Shown here: piece by piece, positions 36,301-48,178 of the stretch
Numbering within the stretch: the first letter of the stretch is position 1
How the letters are laid out: each line of letters begins with the position of its first letter
NCBI GenBank assembly: GCA_030015575.1
Contig: JASDDO010000026.1
Coordinates: 453,073,096 to 453,137,095, forward strand
Direction: 5' to 3'
Origin: Agapanthus africanus
Lineage: Eukaryota; Streptophyta; Magnoliopsida; Asparagales; Amaryllidaceae
Length of the DNA: 64,000 nt
Program-made: the position numbers and the translations under genes
Notes under the pieces: model-generated
The model's input: the letters and a program-made list of their open reading frames with translations, nothing else
Told to the model about the DNA's origin: nothing
Database searches by the model: none

Positions 36301-36497
36301 GACCTTGACGGAGGCCAAACTACCCATAGTCCGCTAGTCAAGTTCAACCCGTCATTTCCTGATTGAATTAAACCCACCCGCACGACCCTTGACGGAGGCC
36401 AAACAACGCCGTACGAATACCCTAATCCAATCGCATCATATGCTAGCAGATAAGCACTAGTTAGCTACCGTACACTACGCCTTGACGGAGGCCAAAC
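36301..36497 (-). repeat. Three-fold leader motif, B copy
   Basis: CCTTGACGGAGGCCAAAC (plus strand) begins at 36303, 36387 and 36480. Confidence 0.8.
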
Positions 36498-37054
36498 TAC
36501 CGCAGCACGAATACTAACTAGTACTTATCTGAAATGACGGAGGGCTACGACAGGTTTTTCTGAAAACCTATTGCGTAATGAACTTGATATCGTTGTAGAA
36601 TCAAATGATTTTAAAATGGAGTGCTTTTGAGGCTTTTCTAGTTTTGCTAAAGGAGTCACTCCCGGTGAAGGGATCGTCGGTCCTTTCCTCGTCGAATGAG
36701 GTGCGGGATATATCATATATATCACTGTGCAAAGCAAAAACTCTTAAAAGCAATCAAAAGACAAACCGAGTGTGTAGCATCTGCTAGTTATTGCTAAAGG
36801 AGTCACTCCCTGTGAAGGGATCTCGGTCCTTTCCTCATCGAATAAGGTGCATGATATATCATATATACCGCTGTGCAAAGCAAGAACTGTAGCTACCTGT
36901 TTTATTTTTGAAATTCGATTCTACAACATCTTTAGGTTTCTTTTATTTCATTAATCACATTAATGAAGTCCCATCATTTAAATACCTAAACATCACAGAT
37001 AAATACGACGTACACTTATGCCATCCGCATTCGCCTCGATGTCCCCTCGTGCAC

Positions 37055-37075
37055 CGTTAGGTTAGGTAACTAACG
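37055..37075 (-). other. Conserved leader palindrome, B copy
   Basis: Same 21-nt palindrome as in A, C and D with two changes in the centre; the outer CGTTAG/CTAACG arms are kept. Confidence 0.7.
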
Positions 37076-38760
37076 GCAGAGCGGGGCAGGGCTAGCGCGG
37101 GTGTAAAACATAAGTAACGTCTATATAATATATCATATATACTATATACTGTATCTATCACAGAACATCACATGATCACATCACAGATATCGCAGCAGAA
37201 GAATCATATGAAATATTGGATATACTAGGACGTCCGTGTTTTCAATACGAGCCAGTATAAAACACGGATTCCACGGTCGTGATGAATAGCCAAACCCACA
37301 TCCCTAGACCCCTACGAGAGCGGCAAGCAACCCTACCAATTCTAGAGTTAGGAGACCCGGACTCGACTCCTCGAGTTGGTCTCCCACTGGACTCCAGAAC
37401 CCGGTTACTTGTGCTCCCTTCCTTGGGTCTATCCTAGTGCGGAAAAGTAAATAATATACAAACGGTGACATCTTCCGCAACCTGGAAGTGCCCCAATGAA
37501 AGAATATTACATACAAGTTTTTACATGAATGAAAATGAAAAACACTCATCTCACATAAAAAACCCCGGCTATTCAAACACGACGATCCAATATAACATAT
37601 CCAGCAACACATAACATCACATGTCATCAACGTAAGTAAATATGCGCATCCCAATTGTCGTTGACATATAGCAACGAAACCGGCGATATCACATATTACA
37701 CTTACGGTCATAGAAAAGAAAGTGTAAAACTACAACAGTTGGAATTCGCAACCTCTTTAGACATCGCATGCCTAGCCAAATGAATTCCTTAGACATCACA
37801 TGCCTAACAATTATAAACCCCGCATTTTAGTCTCAAAATCGAAAACACTTTTCAATATAAACTCGGGCAATTCAACAAGATTCCCGACATCCTGATCGAA
37901 TGCTCGTCGCAAACTTCAGTAGGCGGCCGCACCCCCGACGCCGTCGACAAAGTGCACCAAGGCGGAACACCGCTGCCGCGAGCACCCGAACGGATGCTTT
38001 CGGCGACGGGGTTCTTCTACAGTCACTTGGTCGGGGCTATGGAGTGAGGCTGTCTATTAAGTTTACCGGCGAGTATCCGCGTACGCTACGTGATTGCGAC
38101 GGACTTTTGATCACATCAAAATTCCGTGGCAACCGATCAAGTGAGACTAAACTGCTATGTTTATAACATTCATTCAGTTATCTCATAACTTATTGTGAAT
38201 TCCAATTATTGTATCACATTCCGAATAAAATAGAAAATGTTAAACTTTCCGATCGAACAATTGAACACCCAAGTTTTCCCGAAACCGATCAACGCATGAA
38301 AAAGGTTTTAAAACATTCAGTTCATGCCTCAGTACCAACGGTCCAGCCGTAGAAGGGTCAAGCCAACGCCTCACATGTGGCACGCCGTACTGCCCCAAAC
38401 CCGAAGGTTCAAAGGGCAGTTCAAGACGGTCACATAATCGAGTTAAGGTTTGTTGTCTTCTAGAGGGACCATCGCGTTACTTGCACTACTTCGAACGTCT
38501 TTAAACCACGGAAAAATCCAACACTTGGAAATTTCCCGACAGGGGAAAAAGTGGGTATTTATGTCCGATCGAACTTTTTAACATATTCTAAAATATCCGG
38601 AAAGCCACATAGACAAAGTCTGATAATCCGATCGAATCATGTACGCTCCAAAACACCCCAGAAAATTCAACTCTTGAATTCAAATTAAAAATTCCCATAA
38701 AATCCAGCACTAAAATATAGGAGTTACTGTGCAAGAATTAATGACAGATAAGACAAAAGG

Positions 38761-38806
38761 GCCGCGGAACTGCCGCATTAGCACACTAATGCCGCGGTTC
38801 CGCCGC
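38761..38806 (-). other. GC-rich leader hairpin, B copy
   Basis: Arms at 38761-38781 and 38786-38806 pair at 18 of 21 positions plus one wobble, with a 4-nt loop. It lies 200 nt from the LTR. Confidence 0.8.
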
Positions 38807-38992
38807 ACTTTTATGGAATCATGTGATAATTTTTGCACCGTAATTCTTGGTTTTTCCTACTGAATTTTTTAGCAATTTTTAATTCACAAAAATCCCAGTT
38901 TTTGGAAAAAGTCCAGAGAGCATTTTGGAATCGGGGATTCGGTTCGATCGGGTTTCAAACTCCGTCTACGCATCGCCTAAGGCTCTAGCTAG

Positions 38993-39004
38993 GCTCTGAT
39001 ACCA
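38993..39004 (-). promoter_or_regulatory. Primer binding site of B
   Basis: Minus-strand TGGTATCAGAGC (initiator-Met tRNA type), one base from the 5' LTR. Confidence 0.93.
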
Positions 39005-39005
39005 C

Positions 39006-41154
39006 TGTAGGGTTCCTAGGAACACACTAGAGGTCTCACAAGGCATCAACCATGCCAATTTCAAAATTTAACGGTGCCGAGAAACCCTAATACGGATCGT
39101 TGGCTAGATGTTTAGGCGAAAAACAAACTAGTTAACACTTAACTACAAGAATACGGAAATACAACCTTTGTAGATTCGGTCATCCACCTTCATAGCTCCA
39201 TGATGAAGTCCTCTCCGCTGTCCTCATGCAATCCCGGGCTCTAGCGTCGGCTTCATCGGAGAAGAAGCGGGCTAGGTCATCGACGACGTGCCGAATATGA
39301 TCTACGTCGAGGCATCGCTAGATCAAGCTCCAACTTCACCAAGTCAAGAAAACTTGTGAAGGAAACACACTCTACTACTTGGCAAGAGGTAGAGGATGAA
39401 GAAATAGGAAGTGGGCAGACTTTAGAATTGGATTTCTCACTCATTTTCATCAATCACCATTGATGAAGAAAAGTTTTCTTCAAGTGAAGAAGAAGAAGAA
39501 GATGAAGATAATATTATAATAAGTCTTTAGAAAATAGAAAATAATAGAATACTTATCATAATCAACCATGGTCAAGTGTAGAGAATTGACTAAGGTTAGA
39601 TGAATGGTTAGGGTTAAAGATGAAGACAAAGTGGTGACTTTGGTCAAAGCTTCATGAAGATTCAAGATGCAAACAAAGAAAGCCACCATTTTGTTTTCTT
39701 ATCCATTTCTTTTTAATCCAATTAAAAAGATAAATGAATGAGTAACAAAATAAAAACCCTAACCATTTACTTAACCAAGGTTTAATTCTTTACACAAACC
39801 CTAGCAAACATGTATCATCAAACATGATACATGCAAGTGCACAAAAGTATATCACATATACAATGTGCACATCCGAGTGAGAATATCCATTTAAAGTGAA
39901 CCGATACTAGTTAATGCAAAGTAATATATCAAATATATAATTATACATTAAATCATTAAATCAACACTTGATTTAACGATCCGGTCATATCGCATATAAC
40001 CGACTAGTATCCTATGTATCGGCTTACCGAATCAATCCTTGATTCGATAACTAGGTTATATCGCATACAACCATTCGATACATTCATCGCGAGAATAGAA
40101 TACGGTATCACATACACGCATTATTCTCGGTCCCGCACATATCTCATATGCGCTCATATTTCGTTTCGCTTGAGCCAGGAAACCTCTGTGTAGGACTCTA
40201 AAGACTCGTCAATACGCCGGCAGCAGGTGATGATCATATCAAACACCCACAAGCCGCAAGCGGTCTGCTAAACGTAACGGCCACCCGGGTATTGAGCGAT
40301 CAGAAGATCGACGAGCAAGCCCGCTCACACTCCTGTGAATCCAACCAGTAACACTTACGGTACAGTCCGGTCTGATCGTCTGATCTGTCGCATATCTCGC
40401 CTAGGGGTGGTAAACGTCAGACCCCAATAGCTCGATAAGTCGTGTCGATATGAGGTCTATAACAATTCGAGAAACTACCGGTAACACTTACCAGTAAATC
40501 TCAGCAACCCTGGCCAGGGATTTCCTGTTATAGCCAATCGAACACAGCGCAACATCAACCCCCTATACCGGGAGAGACGAATCCCCTCCTATCGCTCATT
40601 GCCTCCATGTGACTCGGGACTGTACCCAAAAACCACCGTTTTGCACGCCCTCTTGGACGTGGTAAGATGGAAATCAAAGCACAGTGGGAACCACACAAGA
40701 CTCTATGACGATCTCGGGTCAACAGACTACTCTGTACCAGTGTCACCAGAGAACTGCCATCTGACGTAAGGTATAATACCATCTGGGAGTTCTCGGCGAG
40801 TCCGTCCAGTGTACCCAGTCTCCACTGAGCACCCGTATATCATCTCCGATGTCAAACACCAATGGATATGGGATCATCCATCGCCCATCTGTATGGGTCG
40901 AGAAGGTATACGCTAGTCTACTCTAGTATATCGATGCCCCGTCTCGATACACCCACGACTAGGGACTTTGAAGGATGTACTTATAGACTATCTGTCCCCA
41001 CTAGTATGATCCGCATCATAGTCCAGGTAGTCAAGTACACATCCTAAGGGCTTTACCAACATGTGACAGAGAGACAATCAGTGAACACGTTAAGGTAAAG
41101 ATCAACCAGATAGCATACTATCATGTCGAGCAAGAAAGTCCTCCCTATATATGT
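39006..41154 (-). repeat. 5' LTR of B, first part
   Basis: Starts TGTAGGGTTCCTAGG, matches 31395-33063 and additionally holds about 550 bp (39222-39772) lost from the other LTR. It ends at TATGT (41150-41154), the left duplication of A. Confidence 0.93.
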
Positions 41155-41690
41155 TGTAAGTCCGTGTTGCCCACCCCGGTGCTTACGGGGAGGCGGAAAA
41201 CATAATAAAAATCGGATTTTTATGACTTAGGCAACATGGACTAAGCTTGTGAGGATCTTTGCTAAACATAAACTAGCTAACCCTAACTACAAAGTAGCTA
41301 AGTGAAGAAAAGTTATACCTTTGGTCTTTAGTCCTTCTCTCCTTGCTCCTAGGTATGGTAGAAAAGGGTCACCTTGCTTGTCTTCTCCCGTCAAAGAAGG
41401 ATCCACCCGAAAGCCACCACCTTTAGCTTCAACTCCAAGCTAGGAGTAACTAGAGTGCAAGAAATGCTAAGACTTGAACCCTAGAAGTGAGTAGAGAAGA
41501 TCAAGAGAGGGTTTTTCTCAAGCTTTTTGTTTCTCAACACATGAGAGGGAGAGAGAGCTTGAGGGAGAGGATGAGCAAGAGAGAGAAATAGAATGAGAGA
41601 GTGAGAAAAATAGTGAGCCATTCTCACTAATATGTGAGGATAATTTTAATTAGATAATTAGCTTGAAAATTGTCATGATAAATCATGAAT

Positions 41691-41755
41691 TGACCATTAT
41701 CATTTCATTTTTGCAAAGATCAAAGAGCATCTTGCAAATGAAATGATTATGGTCA
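41691..41755 (-). repeat. Inverted repeat in the A LTR
   Basis: Arms 41691-41715 (TGACCATTATCATTTCATTT then TTGCA) and 41733-41755 (TGCAAATGAAATGATTATGG then TCA) are complementary over about 22 positions with a 2-nt bulge. The second copy is at 49762-49826. It sits beside the W-box cluster, as in A1. Confidence 0.8.
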
Positions 41756-41798
41756 AGTTGTCAACATGGTCAACAAGTCAATGAAGTCAAATTGTCAA
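41752..41798 (-). promoter_or_regulatory. W-box (TTGAC) cluster in the A LTR
   Basis: Six minus-strand TTGAC cores in 47 bp (GTCAA at 41752, 41760, 41769, 41777, 41786 and 41794). The promoter-bearing 5' LTR has the same cluster at 49823-49869. The density suggests response to WRKY factors; this is inference. Confidence 0.6.
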
Positions 41799-43182
41799 CA
41801 ACAACCATGCACAATAATTAAGCTAATTATCAATTAACAATAATCCACACAAAATCAATAGGGTTAATAAAATGACAAAGGCCATTAACCTTAAACAAGG
41901 TCCTCTCCCCAATCTCAAGCAACCGTGCATACGCACCCGCATTCGTGATCCGAGGAACACGAACACAATGAGAAAAACCAATCTCAAATCATATACTAGG
42001 ATCCGGCTTAAACCAAAGCCCGCTAGTATAAACTGTCCGGACAGCAAACGTGCACAAGTGCGCGGATGCGAACGAACCCTGTCGCAAAACCATGCGACCT
42101 CTACTCGTTTTGCCTAAAGGCGAATAGCTCTCTGTGTGGGACTCTAAAGACTCGACACTACGCTGGCAGTGGGTTTAACCACAGACCGCAAGCGGCACTA
42201 GCTGTACGTAACGGTCCCCAGGTAGATGTCGATAAGAAGACTGACGAGGTGAACCCCATCTGCACTCCTACTGAGCCTGTATGTGACAGTCTCCGTACAG
42301 TCCGGTCTGTTCGTCTGATACATCGCATGGCGGGCCTAGGGGGGCGGTGAACGTCAGTCCCCTAATAGCGGTACAAGTCGTGTCGGAGTGTAGCCCAGAA
42401 CACCCTGAGATAACACTGGAAACCTACCAGTATATCTCGCTTGCCCTGGCCAGGGACTACTCGTGTAATGGCTCTCCTAGACACAGCGCGATGTCAACCC
42501 CCAATACCGGGAGAGACGAATCCTGTCTAACCGTCACTGCCTCCAAGTGCTTCGGGACTGCACCCAAAAACTACCTGTTTGCACAGCTCCTTTGAGCCGT
42601 GGTAGGGTAGTAATCAAAGTGCAGTGGGAACACACTCGAGGCGAAGTGACAGTGTCAAGTCAGCGGACTAAGCTGTACTCATGTCACCTGGGAACTGATA
42701 ACTGACGATAGGTATATTACCAACCAACAGTTCCCGACGAGTCCTGTCCAGTGTACTCGTAACCTAACGAGCACCCGCATACTATCCTAAGTACGACGTA
42801 CTAACGGCTGTGGGACAGACCGTCTCCCACACTGGGATGAGAAGCGCATACGCTAGTCTACTCCGGAGTATCGATGCCCTGTCTCGATAGTCCAACGACC
42901 AGGGACCTGTATAAGGATGTGCTTATAGATTACCCAGCTCCCACGAGTGCGAGCGCCATCACAACGCTGGTAATCAAGCAAAGATCCTAAGGGCTCTACT
43001 AATATGTATACCAGCAATATGTTAAAAGAAACACATGCACATATTAAAGCAGAGACAAACCAAGTAGCATACTACCATTTCGAGCAAGATTGTATATACA
43101 ACTGTGAATATCCCAAGCTTCCATTAAGTAATATACAAGCTAGTATGATACAGTAATGGCCTCTAGGGCATATACACTAACA

Positions 43183-43193
43183 ATCTCCCACTT
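43183..43193 (-). promoter_or_regulatory. Polypurine tract of A
   Basis: Minus-strand AAGTGGGAGATT, directly before the 3' LTR and four bases after the stop codon. Confidence 0.92.
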
Positions 43194-43196
43194 GCA

Positions 43197-46100
43197 CTAA
43201 GGCCATGTACTGGCGTATCGAAGACCTATCATCTCGATCAGCCGCTCGAACTGAGTCTGGGGTAGGGCCTTCGTGAATGGATCTGCTGTGTTATCCTCTG
43301 ATGCAACTCTCCGGACCTCGATCTCCTGGCGATCTACGATCTCCCTGATCAGGTGATACCGCCTTAAGATGTGTCTGGATTTCTGATGGGACCTGGGTTC
43401 CTTCGCTAAAGCTATAGCCCCGTTGTTGTCGCAATACAGAGGTATTGGGTCAACAATGGACGGAACCACCTGAAGTTCTTTCAAGAACTTCCTCATCCAG
43501 ACAGCTTCTTTTGCGGCATCAGATGCAGCGATGTATTCCGCTTCCATAGTCGAGTCAGCAACGGTTTCCTGTTTGGAGCTCTTCCAACACACCGCCCCTC
43601 CATTGAGGGTAAAGACAAAACCCGACATGGACTTGGAATCATCCTTGTCACTCTGGAAGCTGGAGTCAGCAAAGGCCTCAACCTGCAGGTCTTTTCCGCC
43701 ATACACCAAGAACATCTCCTTAGTCCTTCTCAGGTACTTGAGAATGTTCTTTACTGCTATCCAATGTTTCTCCCCTGGGTTTGACTGATACCTGCTTACC
43801 ACACTCAGTGCATAAGCCACATCTGGTCTGGTACATAACATCGCATACATTATAGAGCCTACCGCAGAAGCGTAGGGTATAATAGACATGCGATCCCTCT
43901 CCAAATCAGTCTTGGGAGACATCTCTTTGGAGAGGGTGATCCCGTGACAAGCCGGTAGATTACCGCGCTTGGAATCTTCCATACTGAATCTCTTCAGTAT
44001 GGTGTCGATGTACCTGGACTGCGAGAGTCCTAATATCCTCTTGGATCTGTCACGGTAGATCCGGATACCCAGAATGTAGGAGGCATCACCCAGGTCTTTC
44101 ATGGAGAACCTGTGTGACAAGAACCCCTTGACAGATTGTAGCATAGGAATGTCATTTCCTATTAAGAGAATGTCATCCACGTATAACACGAGGAATACTA
44201 CAGTTCTCGCTACAAATCTACAATAGATGCATGGTTCATCTGGATTTTTGATAAAGCCAAATTCTTTGACCGTCTCATCAAGACAGATGTTCCAACTCCG
44301 CGATGCCTGCTTGAGTCCATAAATGGACTTGAGCAACTTGCACACCTTTCCGCTGCTCCCACCCTGAATGAAACCCTCTGGCTGGTCCATATAGACACAC
44401 TCCTCTAAATGACCATTTAGAAAAGCTGTCTTTACGTCCATCTGCCAAATCTCATAATCGTGGAAAGCAGCGATGGCAAGAAGGATCCGAATGGATTTCA
44501 GCATAGCTACTGGAGAAAAGGTTTCGTCATAGTCCAAACCAGGTCGCTGACGAAAACCCTTTGCTACCAGTCTAGCTTTATAGGTCTCAACCTGTCCATC
44601 TACACCAATCTTCCTTTTGAAGATCCACTTGCATCCTACGGGTTTTACCCCGTCTGGAGCAATGTCCAACGTCCATACTTTGTTGGTGTACATGGACTCC
44701 ATCTCGGTCCGCATTGCATCCAGCCATTTTACCGAGTCGACGCTCTGAATGGCTTGCTGGAAGCTAGTAGGCTCATCACAATCTAGGATGCAGTCCTCTC
44801 TATCCCCGTCAATGAGAAAACCGTAGTATCTCTTGGGCGGATGAGACTGCCTACTACTCCTGCGGAGCGGCGTAGGAATGTCCTGTTCTTTTGAACCTTC
44901 TGGTTCCACTAAACTTTCAGTAATAGTTTGTGGTTCTGGAATTTCTTCCAGTTCTATTGCGCTCCCACTTATTTCTTTTTCTAAAAACTGATGTTCCAGA
45001 AAGTGGGCATTGCGAGAAACAAGGACTTTTTGTTCCTCTGCGTAATAGAAAAGATACCCCCTGGAGTTCTTTGGGTATCCCACAAACTTGCATAGTACTG
45101 AGCGTGTCTCGAGCTTGTCCGTATGCTGCTTTTTGACATAAGCTGGACATCCCCAAATCTTTAAGTATTGAAGATAGGGTTTCTTCCCACTCCATAACTC
45201 ATATGGTGTGGTAGGCACAGTCTTAGTGGGAACACGGTTCAAAAGATATGCAGCCGTTTCTAGCGCATATCCCCAGAAAGATCGCGGTAACTCAGCATTA
45301 CTCATCATGGACCGTACCATATCCAATAGGGTTCGGTTCCGTCTCTCCGATACACCGTTATGTTGCGGGGTGTATGGAGGAGTAAGCTGAGAGAGAATTC
45401 CATTCTCTTTTAAGTAATTCAGGAATTCGGCACTTAAGTATTCTCCTCCTCGATCCGATCTTAGGATCTTGATACTTTTGCCGGTCTGTTTTTCTACTTC
45501 ATTCTTATATTCCTGGAACTTATCAAAAGCTTCGGATTTATGCTTTATTAAGAAGACATGTCCGAATCTTGAGAAATCATCCGTAAAAGTTATGAAGTAA
45601 GAAAAACCGCTTCGCGCATGTGTAGACATTGGACCGCACACGTCGCTGTGTACGAGTCCCAAGAGCTCGCTCGCACTTTCTCCGTGTCCAGAAAACGGAG
45701 CCTTTGTCATCTTTCCTTTGAGACAGGATTGACAAGTTGCATATGATTGATATTCGAACGAATCTAAATATCCTTCAGTATGTAACTTAGTCAATCTTCT
45801 CTCGTTGATGTGACCCAGTCTACAATGCCATAAGAAAGTTTTATTAATTTCTGGAGACTTTCTTTTGTGTGTATTCTGGATATTGAAAACCTGTGGTTGG
45901 TTTAAAACGTAAATACCGTTGTTCAATGTACCTGACCCAATCAACACTTGATTAAGGTGAATGTTCACTACATTACTTACAAATGCAAATTCATAACCTT
46001 CTTTAGATAATAAAGATACAGAAATGATATTACAGGTTGCATTTGGTACATAATAACAACTACGCAAAACCAAAAAGTGTCCATCTGATAATCCCAGGTG

Positions 46101-47147
46101 ATAGTCCCCCACGGCCTCTGCATCCATGCTAGCACCGTTCGCAACTCTGAGGGTCATGTCACCTGCCTTCAAAACTCTACGCTTTCTCAACGCCTGCAAA
46201 GAATTACAGATATGAGATCCTGATCCGGTATCCAATACCCAGGATGTAGAGTTTATTGATAGACAATTTTCAATAACATACACACCTGAAGCTGAAGCTG
46301 CAACTCGCTTCAAATCCTGTGTTCTGGCTTTCCAAGCCTTGCAATCTTGTTTCCAGTGGCCACTTTTGTGACAATAGAAGCATTCTTCCTTCCCCACCAG
46401 CTTCCCCGCTATCTTTGTTGCTTTACCCTTTCCCTTCGTATCCACTTTACCGACACCGCCTCTTGGTTTGGCGGGGGCTTTCTTCTTCTTGCCCTTGGCT
46501 TTCGCCCTGGACCTAGAAGAGGAAGATCCTCCTACAAACAAAGTGGATGTCTCCCTACCCTTCTGTAGGGTGCCCTCAGCAGTCCTCAACATGTTCAGAA
46601 GCTCGGCAAGTTCAACCTCCTTTCCTTGCATGTTGAAGTTAAGAATGAACTGGGCGTAAGTGGAAGGAAGGGACTGGAGAATCAGATCAGTATAGAGTTC
46701 ATTCTCCAACGTGGTCCCAAGGTCCGCAAGCTCCTCTATGTAGCCGATCATCTTAAGCACGTGGTCCGCTACCGATGATCCGACGGCCAACCTTGCCGAA
46801 AAGAGCTTCTTCGACACTTCGTATCTTGCGATACGAGACTGCTCTCCATACAGTTCTTTTGTATGGAGAAATATGGACTCTAGGTCCATATTCTCGTGCC
46901 TCCTCTGATGGTCATTGTCCATCGAGGCTAGTACGAGGCATTTGGCCCTCGCACAATCTATCTCCCATGTCTTACGGATTTCTACATCCGCGACGCTGGA
47001 GGTGGGACCTGGGACGGGGGGAGCTTTGGTGGTAAGTATATACCCCAGCTTGTCATAAGTGATAGCCATCTTGACATTCCTGAGCCAATCTTTGTAGTTT
47101 GGCCCTGTCAATATGTTTTTATCTAATAGTAACTTAAGTCCGGTCAT
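43197..47147 (-). CDS. Copia gag-pol polyprotein, intact (1316 aa)
   Basis: Encodes capsid, protease, integrase, reverse transcriptase and RNase H in copia order (integrase before RT). The first ATG is at 47147 (MTGLKLLLDKN); the open frame runs 18 bp further upstream only from a TTG. Residue positions from that ATG: copia-type gag about 15-195; basic linker and zinc knuckle CFYCHKSGHWKQDC at 256-269; protease LDTGSGSH with D306; integrase zinc finger H441/H446/C472/C475; catalytic D502, D565, E601 (DD35E spacing); RT with D904 in MDVKTAFLNG and YVDD at 989-992; RNase H from about 1165 with the MEAEY region. All catalytic residues are present, with no stop or frameshift. Length and order fit an autonomous Angela-type element. 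Gag and pol share one frame, so a high gag ratio would need another mechanism. Confidence 0.97.
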   Translation of the reverse strand: MTGLKLLLDKNILTGPNYKDWLRNVKMAITYDKLGYILTTKAPPVPGPTSSVADVEIRKTWEIDCARAKCLVLASMDNDHQRRHENMDLESIFLHTKELYGEQSRIARYEVSKKLFSARLAVGSSVADHVLKMIGYIEELADLGTTLENELYTDLILQSLPSTYAQFILNFNMQGKEVELAELLNMLRTAEGTLQKGRETSTLFVGGSSSSRSRAKAKGKKKKAPAKPRGGVGKVDTKGKGKATKIAGKLVGKEECFYCHKSGHWKQDCKAWKARTQDLKRVAASASGVYVIENCLSINSTSWVLDTGSGSHICNSLQALRKRRVLKAGDMTLRVANGASMDAEAVGDYHLGLSDGHFLVLRSCYYVPNATCNIISVSLLSKEGYEFAFVSNVVNIHLNQVLIGSGTLNNGIYVLNQPQVFNIQNTHKRKSPEINKTFLWHCRLGHINERRLTKLHTEGYLDSFEYQSYATCQSCLKGKMTKAPFSGHGESASELLGLVHSDVCGPMSTHARSGFSYFITFTDDFSRFGHVFLIKHKSEAFDKFQEYKNEVEKQTGKSIKILRSDRGGEYLSAEFLNYLKENGILSQLTPPYTPQHNGVSERRNRTLLDMVRSMMSNAELPRSFWGYALETAAYLLNRVPTKTVPTTPYELWSGKKPYLQYLKIWGCPAYVKKQHTDKLETRSVLCKFVGYPKNSRGYLFYYAEEQKVLVSRNAHFLEHQFLEKEISGSAIELEEIPEPQTITESLVEPEGSKEQDIPTPLRRSSRQSHPPKRYYGFLIDGDREDCILDCDEPTSFQQAIQSVDSVKWLDAMRTEMESMYTNKVWTLDIAPDGVKPVGCKWIFKRKIGVDGQVETYKARLVAKGFRQRPGLDYDETFSPVAMLKSIRILLAIAAFHDYEIWQMDVKTAFLNGHLEECVYMDQPEGFIQGGSSGKVCKLLKSIYGLKQASRSWNICLDETVKEFGFIKNPDEPCIYCRFVARTVVFLVLYVDDILLIGNDIPMLQSVKGFLSHRFSMKDLGDASYILGIRIYRDRSKRILGLSQSRYIDTILKRFSMEDSKRGNLPACHGITLSKEMSPKTDLERDRMSIIPYASAVGSIMYAMLCTRPDVAYALSVVSRYQSNPGEKHWIAVKNILKYLRRTKEMFLVYGGKDLQVEAFADSSFQSDKDDSKSMSGFVFTLNGGAVCWKSSKQETVADSTMEAEYIAASDAAKEAVWMRKFLKELQVVPSIVDPIPLYCDNNGAIALAKEPRSHQKSRHILRRYHLIREIVDRQEIEVRRVASEDNTADPFTKALPQTQFERLIEMIGLRYASTWP

Positions 47148-47651
47148 CTTGAATGGTCGCTGCAATTAGGAGAGAGAAAAGAAACACTTTAGCATGATGC
47201 TCTTGCAAGTTTAGAGTGGTTTTTAGTTTGTCTAAACTGGATGGCTCCCACTGTCTCTCGAATCCCTTCTCAAACCATAAAGAAAAGGATTAGCCGGGAT
47301 CATTCTCACCGTACAATACTTGCTTAACCGTTCAGCCAGGCCAGTGTCGGTACTTCGAGGGAGGTTTTCCAACGCTTTCGCGAAGTTCCTTAATTAAGTA
47401 ACCTCTTTTCCCTGTGGGCGTAGCCCCGCTAACACCTTTCTAGGCACCTACTAGGTTTATAGCATTGATCGTTAAGTGAGAGTTTTCCCGAGGAGTAGCA
47501 TATACTCACAGTAGGATCGGGATCCAAATATCATCGCGTGATAAAACCGAAGGAATCCTACCAGAATTATCACACTCCAAATGGTATGCAACGCTAGCAA
47601 GTTTCAGTACTTATGAAACTCCCGATGTGGATTTTTGCCCCATGCTCTTAT

Positions 47652-47852
47652 GACCTTGGCGTGAGGTCAAAATGTCATAAGTCACATGTCAAGTTCTTCC
47701 CATCATTATCCTGGTTAATTTGAACCCACCCGTACCTACCCTTGACGTAGGCCAAAACGGCAGTACGACTGTCTCAAATCAACGCATTCTATCTATGCAA
47801 CGGATAAATATCCGGCAGCTACCAATCACTATGCCTTGGCGTGAGGTCAAAA
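47652..47852 (-). repeat. Three-fold leader motif, A copy
   Basis: Copies at 47652-47672, 47739-47757 and 47833-47852. Confidence 0.75.
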
Positions 47853-48178
47853 TACATAGCTTGAATACTACCGAATATTTAACCGAAATGATGGAGGGCT
47901 ACGGATGGTTTTGGCGAAACCGTGAACGTAGTGAACTTGATATAATCGATGGAACGAGATAGCTTTTAAAAGGAGTGGTTCAAGCTCCGCGTTTAAAAGT
48001 TTTAGTTTTGAAAAGAACCGAGTGGTTTTCAAAGTGTTCCAATCGACTTTTACTTGGTTTATTTCTTGCATTAGTTCTTTTAATGCGTCCCATCATTTAA
48101 TCCTACCATTGCAGAAAACAACCAAAATATGACGTACGCTTATGCCATTCGCATTCGCCACGGGGCCCCGTCATCACC

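Larger units (their letters stand above)
35861..38992 (-). other. Untranslated leader of B
   Basis: About 3.1 kb with no credible coding frame. In sense order from the primer site: GC-rich hairpin (38806-38761), a GC-rich stretch near 37920-38040, the conserved palindrome (37075-37055), two ~90-bp repeats (about 36890-36784 and 36745-36640), three CTTGACGGAGGCCAAA motifs and a TCTCTC run at about 35875. Confidence 0.7.
41155..43182 (-). repeat. 3' LTR of A (2028 bp)
   Basis: Plus-strand ends TGTAAGTCCGTG and ACACTAACA. The same length and nearly the same sequence as 49226-51253. Confidence 0.96.

Noticed and set aside
41872-42595. Frames repeated identically at 49943-50666
   Set aside because: These lie within the two LTRs of A and are antisense to it; repetition reflects LTR identity, not genes.
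47148-47165. Upstream extension of the A gag-pol frame beginning at a TTG
   Set aside because: The first ATG is at 47147; a TTG start is not expected in a plant copia element and nothing upstream is conserved.
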